Notes: generated from the letters alone by a model not told the origin. Shown: positions 8,697 to 16,773, counted from the stretch's first letter. The stretch: 41,570 bases of DNA from Alphaproteobacteria bacterium (GCA_027485915.1 JAIXQA010000056.1:1-41570); one strand, 5' to 3'. A program made the numbers and translations.

Positions 8697-8978
8697 CTAT
8701 TCACCCTCGCCAAATCGATTGGCGACCAGCTCACATAGAGCATCTAGAGCCGCGTCGGCGCGGGGGCCTTCGGCAGAGATTGTAATCTCAGACCCGATGC
8801 CCGCGGCTAACATCATTAAATCCATGATGCTTTCACCATCAACTTCTTGGTCCTCGCGCCCGACCATCACCCGGCTATCAGCATATTCGCCCGCGAGCAG
8901 CGCGAATTTGGAAGAAGCGCGCGCATGTAGCCCACGTTTGTTGACAATTTCGATGGTACGCGACACGCGCTCAGTCAT
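8697..8978 (-). CDS. HPr phosphocarrier protein
   Basis: HPr relays phosphate between enzyme I and EIIA proteins in the cytoplasm. The 93-residue protein begins MTERVSRTIEIVNKRGLHAR, with the phospho-accepting histidine at His-18 in GLHARA. It has the regulatory serine segment GESIMDLMML, the site phosphorylated by HPr kinase in relatives. The start at 8978 is one nucleotide after the stop of the EIIA-Man gene (TAAC-ATG), so translation is coupled. An upstream in-frame start would add 22 residues without homology. No EIIB/EIIC permease is nearby. This fits the alphaproteobacterial regulatory PTS, which controls carbon/nitrogen physiology rather than sugar uptake. Confidence 0.93.
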   Translation of the reverse strand: MTERVSRTIEIVNKRGLHARASSKFALLAGEYADSRVMVGREDQEVDGESIMDLMMLAAGIGSEITISAEGPRADAALDALCELVANRFGEGE

Positions 8979-8979
8979 G

Positions 8980-9381
8980 TTAGCCACTCGCCAGCAAGGA
9001 TGACGCCACAGCGATATATTTCCGAGCAGCATCTTGTGCAGCAAAAACGGCGCGCGGCAAGCTTTCGCGCCCGCGAACCTCAGCTAATTTAATCAGCATA
9101 GGGAGGTTAGCGCCGGCGATCACCTCATACTCGCCGCGATTCATAATCGAAATTGCGAGGTTCGAGGGCGTGCCGCCAAACATGTCAGTGAGAATGATTA
9201 CGCCTGATCCGTCATCGACTTTACGACAGGCGTCGAGGATGTCGTCGCGTCGCGTCTGCATATCGTCATCAGGACCAATGCAAATAGCCTGCATATTGGT
9301 CTGAGGTCCGACCACATGCTCGGCCGCGAGAATGAGCTCTCGCGCCAAAAAGCCGTGACTGACCACAACAACGCCGATCAT
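8980..9381 (-). CDS. PTS EIIA component, mannose (EIIA-Man) type
   Basis: This 133-residue cytoplasmic protein belongs to the EIIA-Man family. The phosphorylated histidine is His-9 in MIGVVVVSHGFLARELI. The family's DMFGGTPSN segment is near residues 61-69, and the NLPMLIKL segment follows. The ATG at 9381 is used; a TTG 27 nt upstream is in frame but precedes the conserved start. In alphaproteobacteria this gene normally sits with HPr, HPr kinase and a two-component system; only HPr is seen here. There is no associated sugar permease, so a regulatory role is inferred. It is the first gene of a two-gene unit with HPr. Confidence 0.93.
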   Translation of the reverse strand: MIGVVVVSHGFLARELILAAEHVVGPQTNMQAICIGPDDDMQTRRDDILDACRKVDDGSGVIILTDMFGGTPSNLAISIMNRGEYEVIAGANLPMLIKLAEVRGRESLPRAVFAAQDAARKYIAVASSLLASG

Positions 9382-9561
9382 ACAGACCCTATCCTGCTTA
9401 ACTGGCAAGGAGATGCGGAAGCGCCGCCCTAAACCATGTTCGGAAACTATAGAGGTGCGGTGGGGTTTGGCGAGACCATTCCCCTTCCGGCCAGCATGTG
9501 TCTGCGCATATTTGGCATGCGCAATTTCATAGATCGCCGCGCCAAGCGCTGGCGCTCCATT

Positions 9562-9882
9562 TTAGTGCTGCGCTGCAGGCAACCGAACGACGATGCCATC
9601 CAGCTCCGGCGTCATCGAGATTTGGCACGACAATCGCGAAAGCGGTGTCACGCCTTCAGCAAAGTCCAGCATGCTTTCTTCCATGCTGCCGGGTTTGCCC
9701 GTCTTCTCGATCCAAGCGGCATCCACGAAAACATGGCAGGTTGCGCAGGCGCACGCGCCGCCGCAATCGGCATCAATCCCAGGAACTCGATTTTTGACAG
9801 CACCTTCCATAATGGTGGTGCCGACTGGCACTTCAATAACATGCTCGGTGCCGGAATGTTCGATATATGTGACTTTCGCCAT
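9562..9882 (-). CDS. Adrenodoxin-type [2Fe-2S] ferredoxin
   Basis: This is a 106-residue soluble electron carrier. The cluster ligands are Cys-40, Cys-46, Cys-49 and Cys-86, arranged Cx5Cx2C...C as in adrenodoxin, putidaredoxin and bacterial FdxB/FdVI proteins; the first three lie in [14 protein letters not shown]. It is 42 nt downstream of the FAD-dependent ferredoxin reductase gene on the same strand, so the two should form an electron-transfer pair. The usual clients (cytochrome P450s or ring-hydroxylating oxygenases) are not in the window. A general role such as Fe-S or heme metabolism is also possible. A 6-bp hairpin (GCGCCA/TGGCGC, 9539-9555) just after the stop may end the transcript. 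Confidence 0.95.
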   Translation of the reverse strand: MAKVTYIEHSGTEHVIEVPVGTTIMEGAVKNRVPGIDADCGGACACATCHVFVDAAWIEKTGKPGSMEESMLDFAEGVTPLSRLSCQISMTPELDGIVVRLPAAQH

Positions 9883-9924
9883 GACGCTTTGTGTTCCCTT
9901 TGAGCTTCTGGTCGGAGTTGGCGT

Positions 9925-11154
9925 TTATGCGCTGGCCCCGATCTCTTTCATCGATACAGACATATCAGCCAAACGCGCCGGTGCAAGCTGTCCATGCCGT
10001 GCAATCACCTGCTTACCGACGATAAACTCAGGTGGTGCATTGATCGCATCCACGGCAAGCAAGCGATTATCCGCATCTAAATGAAAAACGGCGAAGCGCT
10101 TCTGCGACGGATCGCCGCGCACGACGGATTGGGTCGCACCGGTCGATAGGCCCGCAATCTGCAGTTTGATGTCATATTGGTCTGACCAGAACCAAGGCGC
10201 CTCCTCGACCGGGCGCGGAAGCCCCAAGATCGCGGCAGCCGCCAGTTTGGCTTGCTCCAAGGCATTATGCACACTTTCGAGCCGCCCACGGCGATAGCCA
10301 TAATGGACCAGAGGTCTGCTGGCACAGTCACCAATCGCAAAAATAGACGGATCGCTGGTGCGAGCGTCCACATCGCTCTCGATCCCATCTTCAGCGAGCA
10401 GGCCCGCCTCTCGTGCCAATTCCGCGTTGGGGATGATACCGATGCCAACCAGAACAAGGTCTGCGGGGATTGTGCGGCCATCGGCTAGCGCGACGCCCGC
10501 CACGCGGTCTGTGCCCTCAATCGCCGTCACCTTCACATCGGTCAGGATCGTAACCCCGGCGTCGCGATGGAGGGTTTGAAAGAAGTCCGAGATGACGGGC
10601 GGGGTAACGCGGGCCAGCACGCGCGGTGCGGCCTCTAGAATCGTAACCTCAAGCCCTGCTTTACGTGCCACAGCGGCAACTTCAAGGCCAATATAGCCGC
10701 CACCAATCACCACCAATCGCTTTCCAGCCTGCAACTCTTGGCCAAGACTGTCGGCGTCGGCGATGCTGCGTAAATAATGCACGCCAGTAAGCTCCGCGCC
10801 TGGGCAGGTCAGCGCACGTGCGCGCGAGCCGGTCGCTAGGATCAGCGCATCATAGGCATAGGTCTGGCCTTTGCGCGTAAGAACTGACTTCGCCTCGCGG
10901 TCCAGCGCCATCACTTCAGCATCGAGATACACGTCAACCTTGTCCTCGACCCAAGCCTCCATCGGCTTTAGGACGACCCGGTCTAATCCCATCGCGCCCG
11001 ACAAATAAGCCTTCGACAACGGCGGGCGCTGATATGGCAATAGGCCTTCATTACCCAATAAAACCAAGTGGCCGTCATAGCCCCCTGCCCGCAAGCTTGT
11101 AGCGGCCTGCGTCGCGGCTTGACCTGCACCAACAATGACGATCCGGCTTGGCAT
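9925..11154 (-). CDS. NAD(P)H-dependent ferredoxin reductase (rhodocoxin/putidaredoxin reductase-like)
   Basis: This is a 409-residue flavoprotein that passes electrons from NAD(P)H to a [2Fe-2S] ferredoxin. It has an N-terminal FAD-binding VGAGQAA (residues 8-14), an ATG motif at 108-110, an NAD-binding GGGYIGLE at 151-158 and the second FAD motif IFAIGDCAS at about 271-279. A C-terminal reductase domain follows, with ESVHNALEQAK and the WFWSDQYD motif. These are typical of the putidaredoxin/rhodocoxin reductase subgroup. The ATG at 11154 is chosen because the Rossmann motif follows at once; an in-frame GTG would add 21 unconserved residues. It is upstream of its ferredoxin and divergent from ftsY. 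Confidence 0.94.
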   Translation of the reverse strand: MPSRIVIVGAGQAATQAATSLRAGGYDGHLVLLGNEGLLPYQRPPLSKAYLSGAMGLDRVVLKPMEAWVEDKVDVYLDAEVMALDREAKSVLTRKGQTYAYDALILATGSRARALTCPGAELTGVHYLRSIADADSLGQELQAGKRLVVIGGGYIGLEVAAVARKAGLEVTILEAAPRVLARVTPPVISDFFQTLHRDAGVTILTDVKVTAIEGTDRVAGVALADGRTIPADLVLVGIGIIPNAELAREAGLLAEDGIESDVDARTSDPSIFAIGDCASRPLVHYGYRRGRLESVHNALEQAKLAAAAILGLPRPVEEAPWFWSDQYDIKLQIAGLSTGATQSVVRGDPSQKRFAVFHLDADNRLLAVDAINAPPEFIVGKQVIARHGQLAPARLADMSVSMKEIGASA

Positions 11155-11214
11155 GTTTGAAAATCCAACTCTTGGCTTGCAGCTTTCGCGCGAGACCAAG
11201 TTGAAAGTGGGCCA

Positions 11215-11343
11215 CACGCGTCGATGTCATAGAATGTCTGACGCGTGCTGTGAAGCCGATCAAAAGCACTTCACGTCTTCCGTCTGCCCCTTAGCTCCGC
11301 TAAGTCTAGGCCAAGCCTGCAGTCGGGGTTTTGCTGCTTGGCC
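11215..11343. promoter_or_regulatory. Divergent control region between the ferredoxin reductase gene and ftsY with inverted repeats
   Basis: The 207-nt region between the two divergent genes holds three inverted repeats. CACGCGTC (11215-11222) and GACGCGTG (11240-11247) are 8-bp arms 17 nt apart, a plausible operator. CTTAGC/GCTAAG (11290-11304) has a 3-nt loop. GGCCAAGC (11309-11316) pairs with GCTTGGCC (11336-11343), ending 2 nt before the AGAGGG ribosome-binding site of ftsY (11346-11351), so it may affect ftsY translation. Function is inferred only. Confidence 0.35.
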
Positions 11344-11361
11344 ACAGAGGGATTAAGCGCC

Positions 11362-12708
11362 ATGTTTGGCTGGGGTAAGAAGAAAAATCAGGCGCTTGAG
11401 GCCGATACGGCTCCTAAGCTTGAGCCTCAGACTGGCACTGAAGGCGTCGCTGCAGCGCGCTTTGTGGCCACGGCGCTGGACCCAGACAAGCTCCAAAGCG
11501 AAATCGGCCCCATTGTCGAAGAAGCCGCCGCCCGCATAACCGCCGTGATTGGCATCAAAACGGAGTATGATGCAACTTCTGTGCGCGTCACAGTGCTGGC
11601 TGAACCCAAAGCCGATCGGGAATTGGTCTTCATCACAGCGCGGGCGGGCGGCTTGCCACTGGCGGCGAAGCTAGATGGTTTAGCAAGCTTAGCGATTGAA
11701 GAAGTGGGCGCAGATGGCCTTGCCCGCCAGACCTATGGCATTGCAGTTCCGGCCCCTGAACCTGAGCCCATGCCCGCCGACGTCATCGACAAATTGGTCG
11801 ACGGGCTCCAGCGTTCATCCTCGCGTTTGGCAGAAGGTGTCTCAGCAGTCTTTACCAAGGCAAAGCTGGATCAGGAAACGCTGGATGAGCTGGAAGAGCT
11901 TTTAATCACAGCTGATTTAGGGGCGAGTGCCTCGGCACGAATTCGGGCGGGCATTTCTAAGGACCGCTTTGGGAAGGACATCACCCCTGAAGAAATCAAG
12001 CAAGCCTTGGCAGATGAGATTGCTGCAATTCTAAAGCCTTATGAGACCGATAGTTCGCCTTTCGTGCAACCGCCGGATGCCACCGGGCCGCGTGTAATCC
12101 TATTTGTCGGTGTCAATGGGTCAGGCAAGACCACAACAATCGGCAAAATCGCCCATAATCTGACCCAAGCCGGCCATAAAGTTATGTTGGCCGCAGGCGA
12201 TACTTTCCGCGCCGCCGCAGTGGAGCAACTTAAGGTCTGGGGTGAACGCGCGGCTGTCCCAGTTGTGGCGCGCGAGACTGGTGCAGATGCGGCGGGCTTG
12301 GCGTTTGATGCACTGACCCGCGCCAAGGCAGAAGGAATTGACGTTCTGCTTATCGATACGGCGGGGCGCCTCCAAAATAAGACCGAGCTAATGAATGAGC
12401 TCGCCAAAGTCGTGCGCGTGATCGGCAAAGTCGATCCAGATGCGCCGCATGAAACCTGGCTCGTTCTCGACGCAACTGTCGGTCAGAATGCAATTTCCCA
12501 GACAGAAGCCTTCCGTCATGCTGCAGGCATTTCAGGGCTTGTCATGACCAAGCTTGACGGTACTGCGAAAGGCGGCGTGCTAGTTGCGGTGACTGAAAAG
12601 CATAAATTGCCGATCCGATTTGTAGGTGTGGGCGAACAAGCCGATGATCTGCAACCCTTTTCCGCCGATGCATTTGCCCATGCCCTCGTTGGGCTGAGGA
12701 CTTTATAA
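11362..12708 (+). CDS. ftsY: FtsY, SRP receptor GTPase
   Basis: FtsY is the membrane-associated receptor for the signal recognition particle. The protein has 448 residues. The NG GTPase begins near residue 140, with P-loop GVNGSGKTTT at 250-259, DTFRAAAVEQL at 280-290, DTAGRLQNKTELM at 332-344 and TKLDGTAKGG at 396-405. The first ~20 residues (MFGWGKKKNQ) are a basic tip. Residues about 30-130 are not the usual short acidic linker: they look like a folded alpha/beta segment with regular hydrophobic spacing. The ATG at 11362 has AGAGGG 10 nt upstream. metZ starts 1 nt after the stop. Confidence 0.97.
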   Translation: MFGWGKKKNQALEADTAPKLEPQTGTEGVAAARFVATALDPDKLQSEIGPIVEEAAARITAVIGIKTEYDATSVRVTVLAEPKADRELVFITARAGGLPLAAKLDGLASLAIEEVGADGLARQTYGIAVPAPEPEPMPADVIDKLVDGLQRSSSRLAEGVSAVFTKAKLDQETLDELEELLITADLGASASARIRAGISKDRFGKDITPEEIKQALADEIAAILKPYETDSSPFVQPPDATGPRVILFVGVNGSGKTTTIGKIAHNLTQAGHKVMLAAGDTFRAAAVEQLKVWGERAAVPVVARETGADAAGLAFDALTRAKAEGIDVLLIDTAGRLQNKTELMNELAKVVRVIGKVDPDAPHETWLVLDATVGQNAISQTEAFRHAAGISGLVMTKLDGTAKGGVLVAVTEKHKLPIRFVGVGEQADDLQPFSADAFAHALVGLRTL

Positions 12709-12709
12709 G

Positions 12710-13912
12710 ATGACAGAAGATACAAACGATTTCCAACTGAGCCCGGATACAATCTTAGTGCGCGGTGGGCTAACACGGTCGCAACATAAAGAGACCAGTG
12801 AAGCCATCTTTCTGACTTCCGGCTTTGTCTACGACTCGGCCAGCGAGGCAGAGGCCCGCTTTAAAGGCGAAGCCCCCGGCTATCTTTATGGTCGCTACGC
12901 GAATCCGACGAACCGCATGTTGGAAGAGCGCTTGGCAGCGATTGATGGTGCGGAGACGTGCAGATTAACGGCCAGTGGCATGGCGGCCGTGACCGCTGCC
13001 CTGTTGGCACCTTTACGTTCGGGCGACCATGTCATTGCTGGCAAAGCACTCTTCTCTTCCTGCCGCTGGGTGATTGAGACCTTTATGCCCCGCTATGGCA
13101 TTGAATTCACGCTGGTTGACTCCACCGATGTGGAGGCCTGGCGCGCAGCCATTCGCCCCAATACGAAGACCTTCTTCCTCGAAAGCCCCAGCAATCCAAC
13201 CTTGGACGTCAGTGACATTGCGGCTGTGGCGAACCTTGCCAAGGGCTGTGGCGCAAGGTTGATTGTCGACAATATCTTTGCCTCGCCCATCCTGCAGCGT
13301 CCATTTGAACTGGGCGCAGACGTGGTGGTCTATTCCACGACGAAGCATATGGACGGTTCGGGCCGGACCTTAGGCGGTGCCATCTTGGGCTCAGCCGCCT
13401 ATATGGAAGAACATATCGATCCCTATCTGCGACACACTGGCCCCGCCATGTCACCCTTTGTGGCATGGAATGTCCTCAAAGGCCTTGAGACGCTTTCCAT
13501 GCGGGTAGAGCGGGCGAGTGCGAGTGCCGCCCGTTTAGCCGACCTGATTGCCACCCATCCGGCGACAAATTACGTGCGCTATCCCCATCGGCCAGATCAC
13601 CCTCAGTATGGACTTGCCAGTCGACAAATGAAGACGGGCGGCACCTTGTTAGCCTTTGAACTGAAAGGCGGCAAAGCAGCGGCGTTTGCTTTTTTAGATA
13701 CGCTGCAAATCGTGGATATCTCTAACAATCTTGGCGATTCCAAGAGCTTGGCGACCCACCCGGCAACAACCACGCATTATTCCTTCTCCCCCGAAGTGCA
13801 GGCCGAATTAGGCGTAACCAGCGGCCTCATTCGTCTATCGGTGGGTATTGAGGACAGCGAGGATTTGGTGAAGGACGTCGAAGCAGCACTGAATGCTGCA
13901 TTAGCCATATAG
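12710..13912 (+). CDS. metZ: O-succinylhomoserine sulfhydrylase MetZ (Cys/Met metabolism PLP enzyme)
   Basis: This is a 400-residue fold-type I PLP enzyme of the Cys/Met family that converts O-succinylhomoserine and sulfide to homocysteine in methionine synthesis. The Schiff-base lysine is Lys-212 in YSTTKHMDGSGR. Other family motifs are YLYGRYANPTNRMLEERLA (residues 58-76), TASGMAAV (87-94) and the C-terminal YSFSPEVQAELGVTSGLIRL. The GSGR context and the overall pattern point to MetZ rather than cystathionine gamma-synthase, but related activities cannot be excluded. It begins 1 nt after ftsY stops, so it shares that transcript. There is no room for the SAM-II riboswitch that precedes metZ in some alphaproteobacteria. 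Confidence 0.92.
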   Translation: MTEDTNDFQLSPDTILVRGGLTRSQHKETSEAIFLTSGFVYDSASEAEARFKGEAPGYLYGRYANPTNRMLEERLAAIDGAETCRLTASGMAAVTAALLAPLRSGDHVIAGKALFSSCRWVIETFMPRYGIEFTLVDSTDVEAWRAAIRPNTKTFFLESPSNPTLDVSDIAAVANLAKGCGARLIVDNIFASPILQRPFELGADVVVYSTTKHMDGSGRTLGGAILGSAAYMEEHIDPYLRHTGPAMSPFVAWNVLKGLETLSMRVERASASAARLADLIATHPATNYVRYPHRPDHPQYGLASRQMKTGGTLLAFELKGGKAAAFAFLDTLQIVDISNNLGDSKSLATHPATTTHYSFSPEVQAELGVTSGLIRLSVGIEDSEDLVKDVEAALNAALAI

Positions 13913-13925
13913 GCGTCAAAGCGCT

Positions 13926-14405
13926 TTAATCGCGACCTTCGCGGTGGCGCTGAGCAAGCACGGCGCGCGCGCCGTCTTGGACCAGTACTTTGATCATTGG
14001 GTCGGTGTCTGCTTCGTCGCGCAGCGCCTGATGTGCGACCACAACGATGGTTTGCATCACGCCCTGATCCGGCATGAAGTCAGAGGCTGTGTCGTTCAAA
14101 TAATGGCAGATTAAATTGGCTGCTTGACCTAAAGTGATCTTGCGCACTGTTCCCGCTAACCCACGAATTTCATGAGCATTATTCCACATCACGTCGCGCC
14201 CGCCGGGCAGTTTAGCTTGCAAGGCATCTTGCAATTCCTGCAGCAAACGACGCACTTCCTCGTCAATCGGCGGAATGACCTCCTCGAGAGCCGCATTGGC
14301 CTTTCGATAGGCTTCAGGCGTTAGCATGCGCGCGGCTGGGCCGCCCATCTTTCGCTGTAGGCGGAAGCTTGGCGCGATCAATTCAACGGGGGTCTCAGCG
14401 TTCAT
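13926..14405 (-). CDS. Hpt-like histidine phosphotransfer protein (putative)
   Basis: This is a 159-residue cytoplasmic, largely alpha-helical protein. Around residues 78-88 it has AHEIRGLAGTV, which fits the histidine-phosphotransfer consensus Hx(I/L)(K/R)GxxG with Arg in place of the usual Lys; His-78 would be the phospho-acceptor. The helix before it (VRRLLQELQDALQ) and the helix after it (LGQAANLICHYLN) fit one half of a four-helix bundle. Its start overlaps the stop of the response-regulator gene by 4 nt (ATGA), which strongly suggests that the two work together. The function is inferred from motif and context, not from close homology. It converges with metZ, only 13 nt away. Confidence 0.65.
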   Translation of the reverse strand: MNAETPVELIAPSFRLQRKMGGPAARMLTPEAYRKANAALEEVIPPIDEEVRRLLQELQDALQAKLPGGRDVMWNNAHEIRGLAGTVRKITLGQAANLICHYLNDTASDFMPDQGVMQTIVVVAHQALRDEADTDPMIKVLVQDGARAVLAQRHREGRD

Positions 14406-14935
14406 GCCGTTTCTTCTTTCGATTCGTTAGATTGTGCGCTCTTTGCTTGATTGTCCGACTTCCGGCGCAGCTTGCCTACATAATCTTTGCCGCCGCCACG
14501 TCGACGACAGGGCCCGGTATAAGTGGCAGTCTTCACGAAAGCGCGTGGTCGGTCGATGACTGCAACAATCCGGTCAAGAAGGGTCTTTGCAGAAATCGGC
14601 TTTGCAACGAGCTCATTAACGCCGGAATCCCGGGCGGCAGTTACCTTGGTGCGCTCCGTGTGGCCAGTCATCATGATGATCGGCACAAAGGGAAATGGGC
14701 TATCAACGGCCGTCCGGATCATCTGCGTGAATTCGAGGCCATCGATCGGGAACATGTTCAGATCGACAATAACAATGTCAGGCACACCGGCGCGCATCAC
14801 TTCCATCGCGTCGGCACCGTCGCTTGCTTCCTTAACTGTGCCGATACCTACCCCGCGCAGAATCGCAACGACAATCGACCGCATATGGGGATTATCATCG
14901 ACTACCAGCACGTGCAGAGAGTTTAGGCCTGGCAT
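14402..14935 (-). CDS. Single-domain response regulator (CheY-like) with conserved basic tail
   Basis: This is a 177-residue receiver-domain protein. The acidic pocket is Asp-13/Asp-14, the phosphorylation site Asp-58 (VDLNMFPIDGLEF), the switch Thr-90 and the conserved Lys-112 (AKPIS). No DNA-binding domain follows. Residues 129-146 read RPRAFVKTATYTGPCRRR, a short tail that recurs in alphaproteobacterial stand-alone receivers, and the last ~30 residues are polar and probably disordered. It overlaps the Hpt-like gene by 4 nt. A TTAA-N7-TTAC site lies 61-75 nt upstream of the start, close to the binding site of the cell-cycle regulator CtrA. A signalling role without direct transcription output is inferred. 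Confidence 0.92.
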   Translation of the reverse strand: MPGLNSLHVLVVDDNPHMRSIVVAILRGVGIGTVKEASDGADAMEVMRAGVPDIVIVDLNMFPIDGLEFTQMIRTAVDSPFPFVPIIMMTGHTERTKVTAARDSGVNELVAKPISAKTLLDRIVAVIDRPRAFVKTATYTGPCRRRGGGKDYVGKLRRKSDNQAKSAQSNESKEETA

Positions 14936-14995
14936 TCAATCGGGTTCCGGTCACTCACCGATGGTAAAAACTACCCGACCTTTGTCGTAAGATAG

Positions 14996-15010
14996 TTAAA
15001 TGGATGTTAC
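14996..15010. promoter_or_regulatory. CtrA-like binding site (TTAA-N7-TTAC)
   Basis: TTAA at 14996-14999 and TTAC at 15007-15010 are separated by 7 nt, matching 7 of 8 fixed positions of the CtrA box TTAA-N7-TTAA known from Caulobacter. It lies about 60-75 bp upstream of the response-regulator start. A single site of this length arises by chance fairly often, so the call is tentative. Confidence 0.35.
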
Positions 15011-15080
15011 CAATATCTGCAAAATGCCGCTTTTTAGCAATTTTTTCGAGCCTAGCGTGAAGTAATCTGACAAAGGTACC

Positions 15081-15746
15081 TCAGCGTGTAAACTCAGCCT
15101 GACTTGGAGCCGTCGGAAATTCTAAATTTACAGCGCCGCGCATCGCCGACTGATTAGGGCGAAAGACAGGAGCGCCGCCCTCCACTGGCAAAGCGATCTT
15201 TCTGCCATCCGCAAAGACCACCTGTCCGGAAGAAACTCCCTTGAACGCAATCCCTGTCAGTTTCGGGATCGCCAGCGCCAAGGGGCCAGCCCGCCCAATA
15301 GCCTTGGAATAATCGGTCACAGAATTGGCGACTACGCCGGCTGGTATTGTGCGCCCCAGTGGAACTACTGGCTCGAGGTTTAGAATGATCTGGCCCGGCG
15401 GCGCCGCTGCCGGCACTTCCACCTTGCCCTGCCGAAGCATAGCCAAGTCCGGCATTGTGAGGATTTTCCCGCGTGAATCCAACTGTATCGGGGTACGCAC
15501 CGAACCTAGAGCGTAAACCATACGAGGACGGACATTTGTCCCCTCGGATTTAATCAAATACTCCAAGTAAAAGCCGTCCCGGTCCTGTGGAGGCAGACTG
15601 AGATAGAGGTCATAATAGGGGAAGAGCTTTTTGACCGGAACTTGGCGTACATTCTGACCAGACGCAGTTTGCGCGTGCGTGGTGAGGACGAAAGAAAGTG
15701 CAGCAAGCGATGTGCCGAGGAAAGCGGCGGTAATTGTCTTTGGCAT
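15081..15746 (-). CDS. Secreted protein of unknown function
   Basis: This is a 221-residue protein with a Sec signal peptide (MPKTITAAFLGTSLAALSFV, with cleavage expected after a THAQTA-like segment near residue 28), so it is periplasmic or exported. After the signal there is a Tyr-rich segment (KLFPYYDLYLSLPPQDRDGF). The remainder looks beta-rich with many Pro and Gly, for example the PLALAIPKLTGIAFKG and VVFADGRKIALPVEGG segments. I do not recognise the family and see no catalytic motif. It stands alone on the minus strand, 145 nt from the response-regulator gene, with a T-rich stretch in the gap. Confidence 0.7.
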   Translation of the reverse strand: MPKTITAAFLGTSLAALSFVLTTHAQTASGQNVRQVPVKKLFPYYDLYLSLPPQDRDGFYLEYLIKSEGTNVRPRMVYALGSVRTPIQLDSRGKILTMPDLAMLRQGKVEVPAAAPPGQIILNLEPVVPLGRTIPAGVVANSVTDYSKAIGRAGPLALAIPKLTGIAFKGVSSGQVVFADGRKIALPVEGGAPVFRPNQSAMRGAVNLEFPTAPSQAEFTR

Positions 15747-15840
15747 GACGCAAGCCTGCGTATCTGCAAGCTATCTGTCACCTTAAATTTCGGTAAGCCA
15801 ACGCTTTCTTACAGATCTGCTCCCAGAAGCAGCACGGAAA

Positions 15841-15868
15841 AGGGTCCCGCCGGAACGAACGAGACCCT
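15841..15868 (-). terminator. Rho-independent terminator of the exported methyltransferase gene
   Basis: AGGGTC (15841-15846) pairs with GACCCT (15863-15868). Read on the minus strand, the stem is followed by CCCTTTTCC, giving a short U-run. It lies 20 nt after the stop of the methyltransferase at 15889. Confidence 0.55.
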
Positions 15869-15888
15869 CCTGTTTGCTGGTATTTGGC

Positions 15889-16773
15889 TTAGTTGGCAGG
15901 CTTGCGGAAAAGCAGCGTCATCCGATCGCTTTCACCAATCGCCTTATACTTTGAATTATCGAAATTCGGGTTGGCAGGCTGACCATTCGGCGCGGTCTGC
16001 AAAGTGGGTGGCAAAGTCCATACGCCGAATGGGTGATCCTTGGTGTCCTTTGGGTTTGCATTCATTTCTGACGCGGCAACCAATTCAAAACCAGCTTGAC
16101 GCATTTGCGCTATGACCCAATCCTGACGGATATAACCTGTTGCAGCATTCTGTGGCCGACGCGCATCACCGCGATGTTGCTCGATCGCGACAAGACCACC
16201 GGGCTTCAACGCGGTAAACATGGACTTGATCGCATAATCTTTGATGTTCTGCAGAACAAAGCCATGGAAATTGCGTGAGCTGATAATCAAATCCACGGTT
16301 CCTGGGGCCGCGAGGGGCTTGTCAGAATTCGCCGCAAACACGCCTACTTCGAGTGTACCATAAAGCGCTGGATTATCTTGATAGCGCTTCAAAAAGCGAT
16401 CACGTCCGGCTTTCTGTGCGTCGGTCATTTTATCGGGATCACCTGAGGTGACGATCAGCTTTCCACCGCCTGCTGCCAGATAGGGTGCCAACATATCGGT
16501 CCAATAGCCTGCACCGGGACGAATTTCAGCCACAGTCATATTTGGCTTGATGCCCCAGAAGGCAAAGGATTCGACAGGATGACGTACACTGTCCCGTGCC
16601 CGGTCCTCTGCCGTGCGCCATGCACCATCAACAACTGCTTGCGCAGTTAGGCCTTTCGCTGGGGTCTCGGCCTTTGGCTGTGCCGCTGCAGGACCAACTA
16701 GGCCAGAGGTGGCAAAGAGAGTGCCCAGAACGATCGCACCGACCGCAAGCAAGGAATTTCGTGCATCACGCAT
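15889..16773 (-). CDS. Exported SAM-dependent methyltransferase, COG4798-like
   Basis: This is a 294-residue protein with an N-terminal signal peptide (hydrophobic residues 8-30, cleavage expected around GPAAAQ), so its methyltransferase domain is predicted outside the cytoplasm. The domain has a motif I variant, AEIRPGAGYWTDML (82-95), LKPGGLVAIEQHRG near 187-200, and the family-typical ending NANPKDTKDHPFGVWTLPP and GESDRMTLLFRKP. These match the 'predicted methyltransferase' family COG4798. The substrate is unknown; how SAM would reach the periplasm is also unknown. The start has an excellent AAGGAG ribosome-binding site. It lies 143 nt downstream of a close paralogue on the same strand. 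Confidence 0.88.
   Translation of the reverse strand: MRDARNSLLAVGAIVLGTLFATSGLVGPAAAQPKAETPAKGLTAQAVVDGAWRTAEDRARDSVRHPVESFAFWGIKPNMTVAEIRPGAGYWTDMLAPYLAAGGGKLIVTSGDPDKMTDAQKAGRDRFLKRYQDNPALYGTLEVGVFAANSDKPLAAPGTVDLIISSRNFHGFVLQNIKDYAIKSMFTALKPGGLVAIEQHRGDARRPQNAATGYIRQDWVIAQMRQAGFELVAASEMNANPKDTKDHPFGVWTLPPTLQTAPNGQPANPNFDNSKYKAIGESDRMTLLFRKPAN

Noticed and set aside
12650-12710. SAM-II riboswitch before metZ
   Set aside because: metZ starts 1 nt after ftsY stops, so there is no leader in which such an element could sit.
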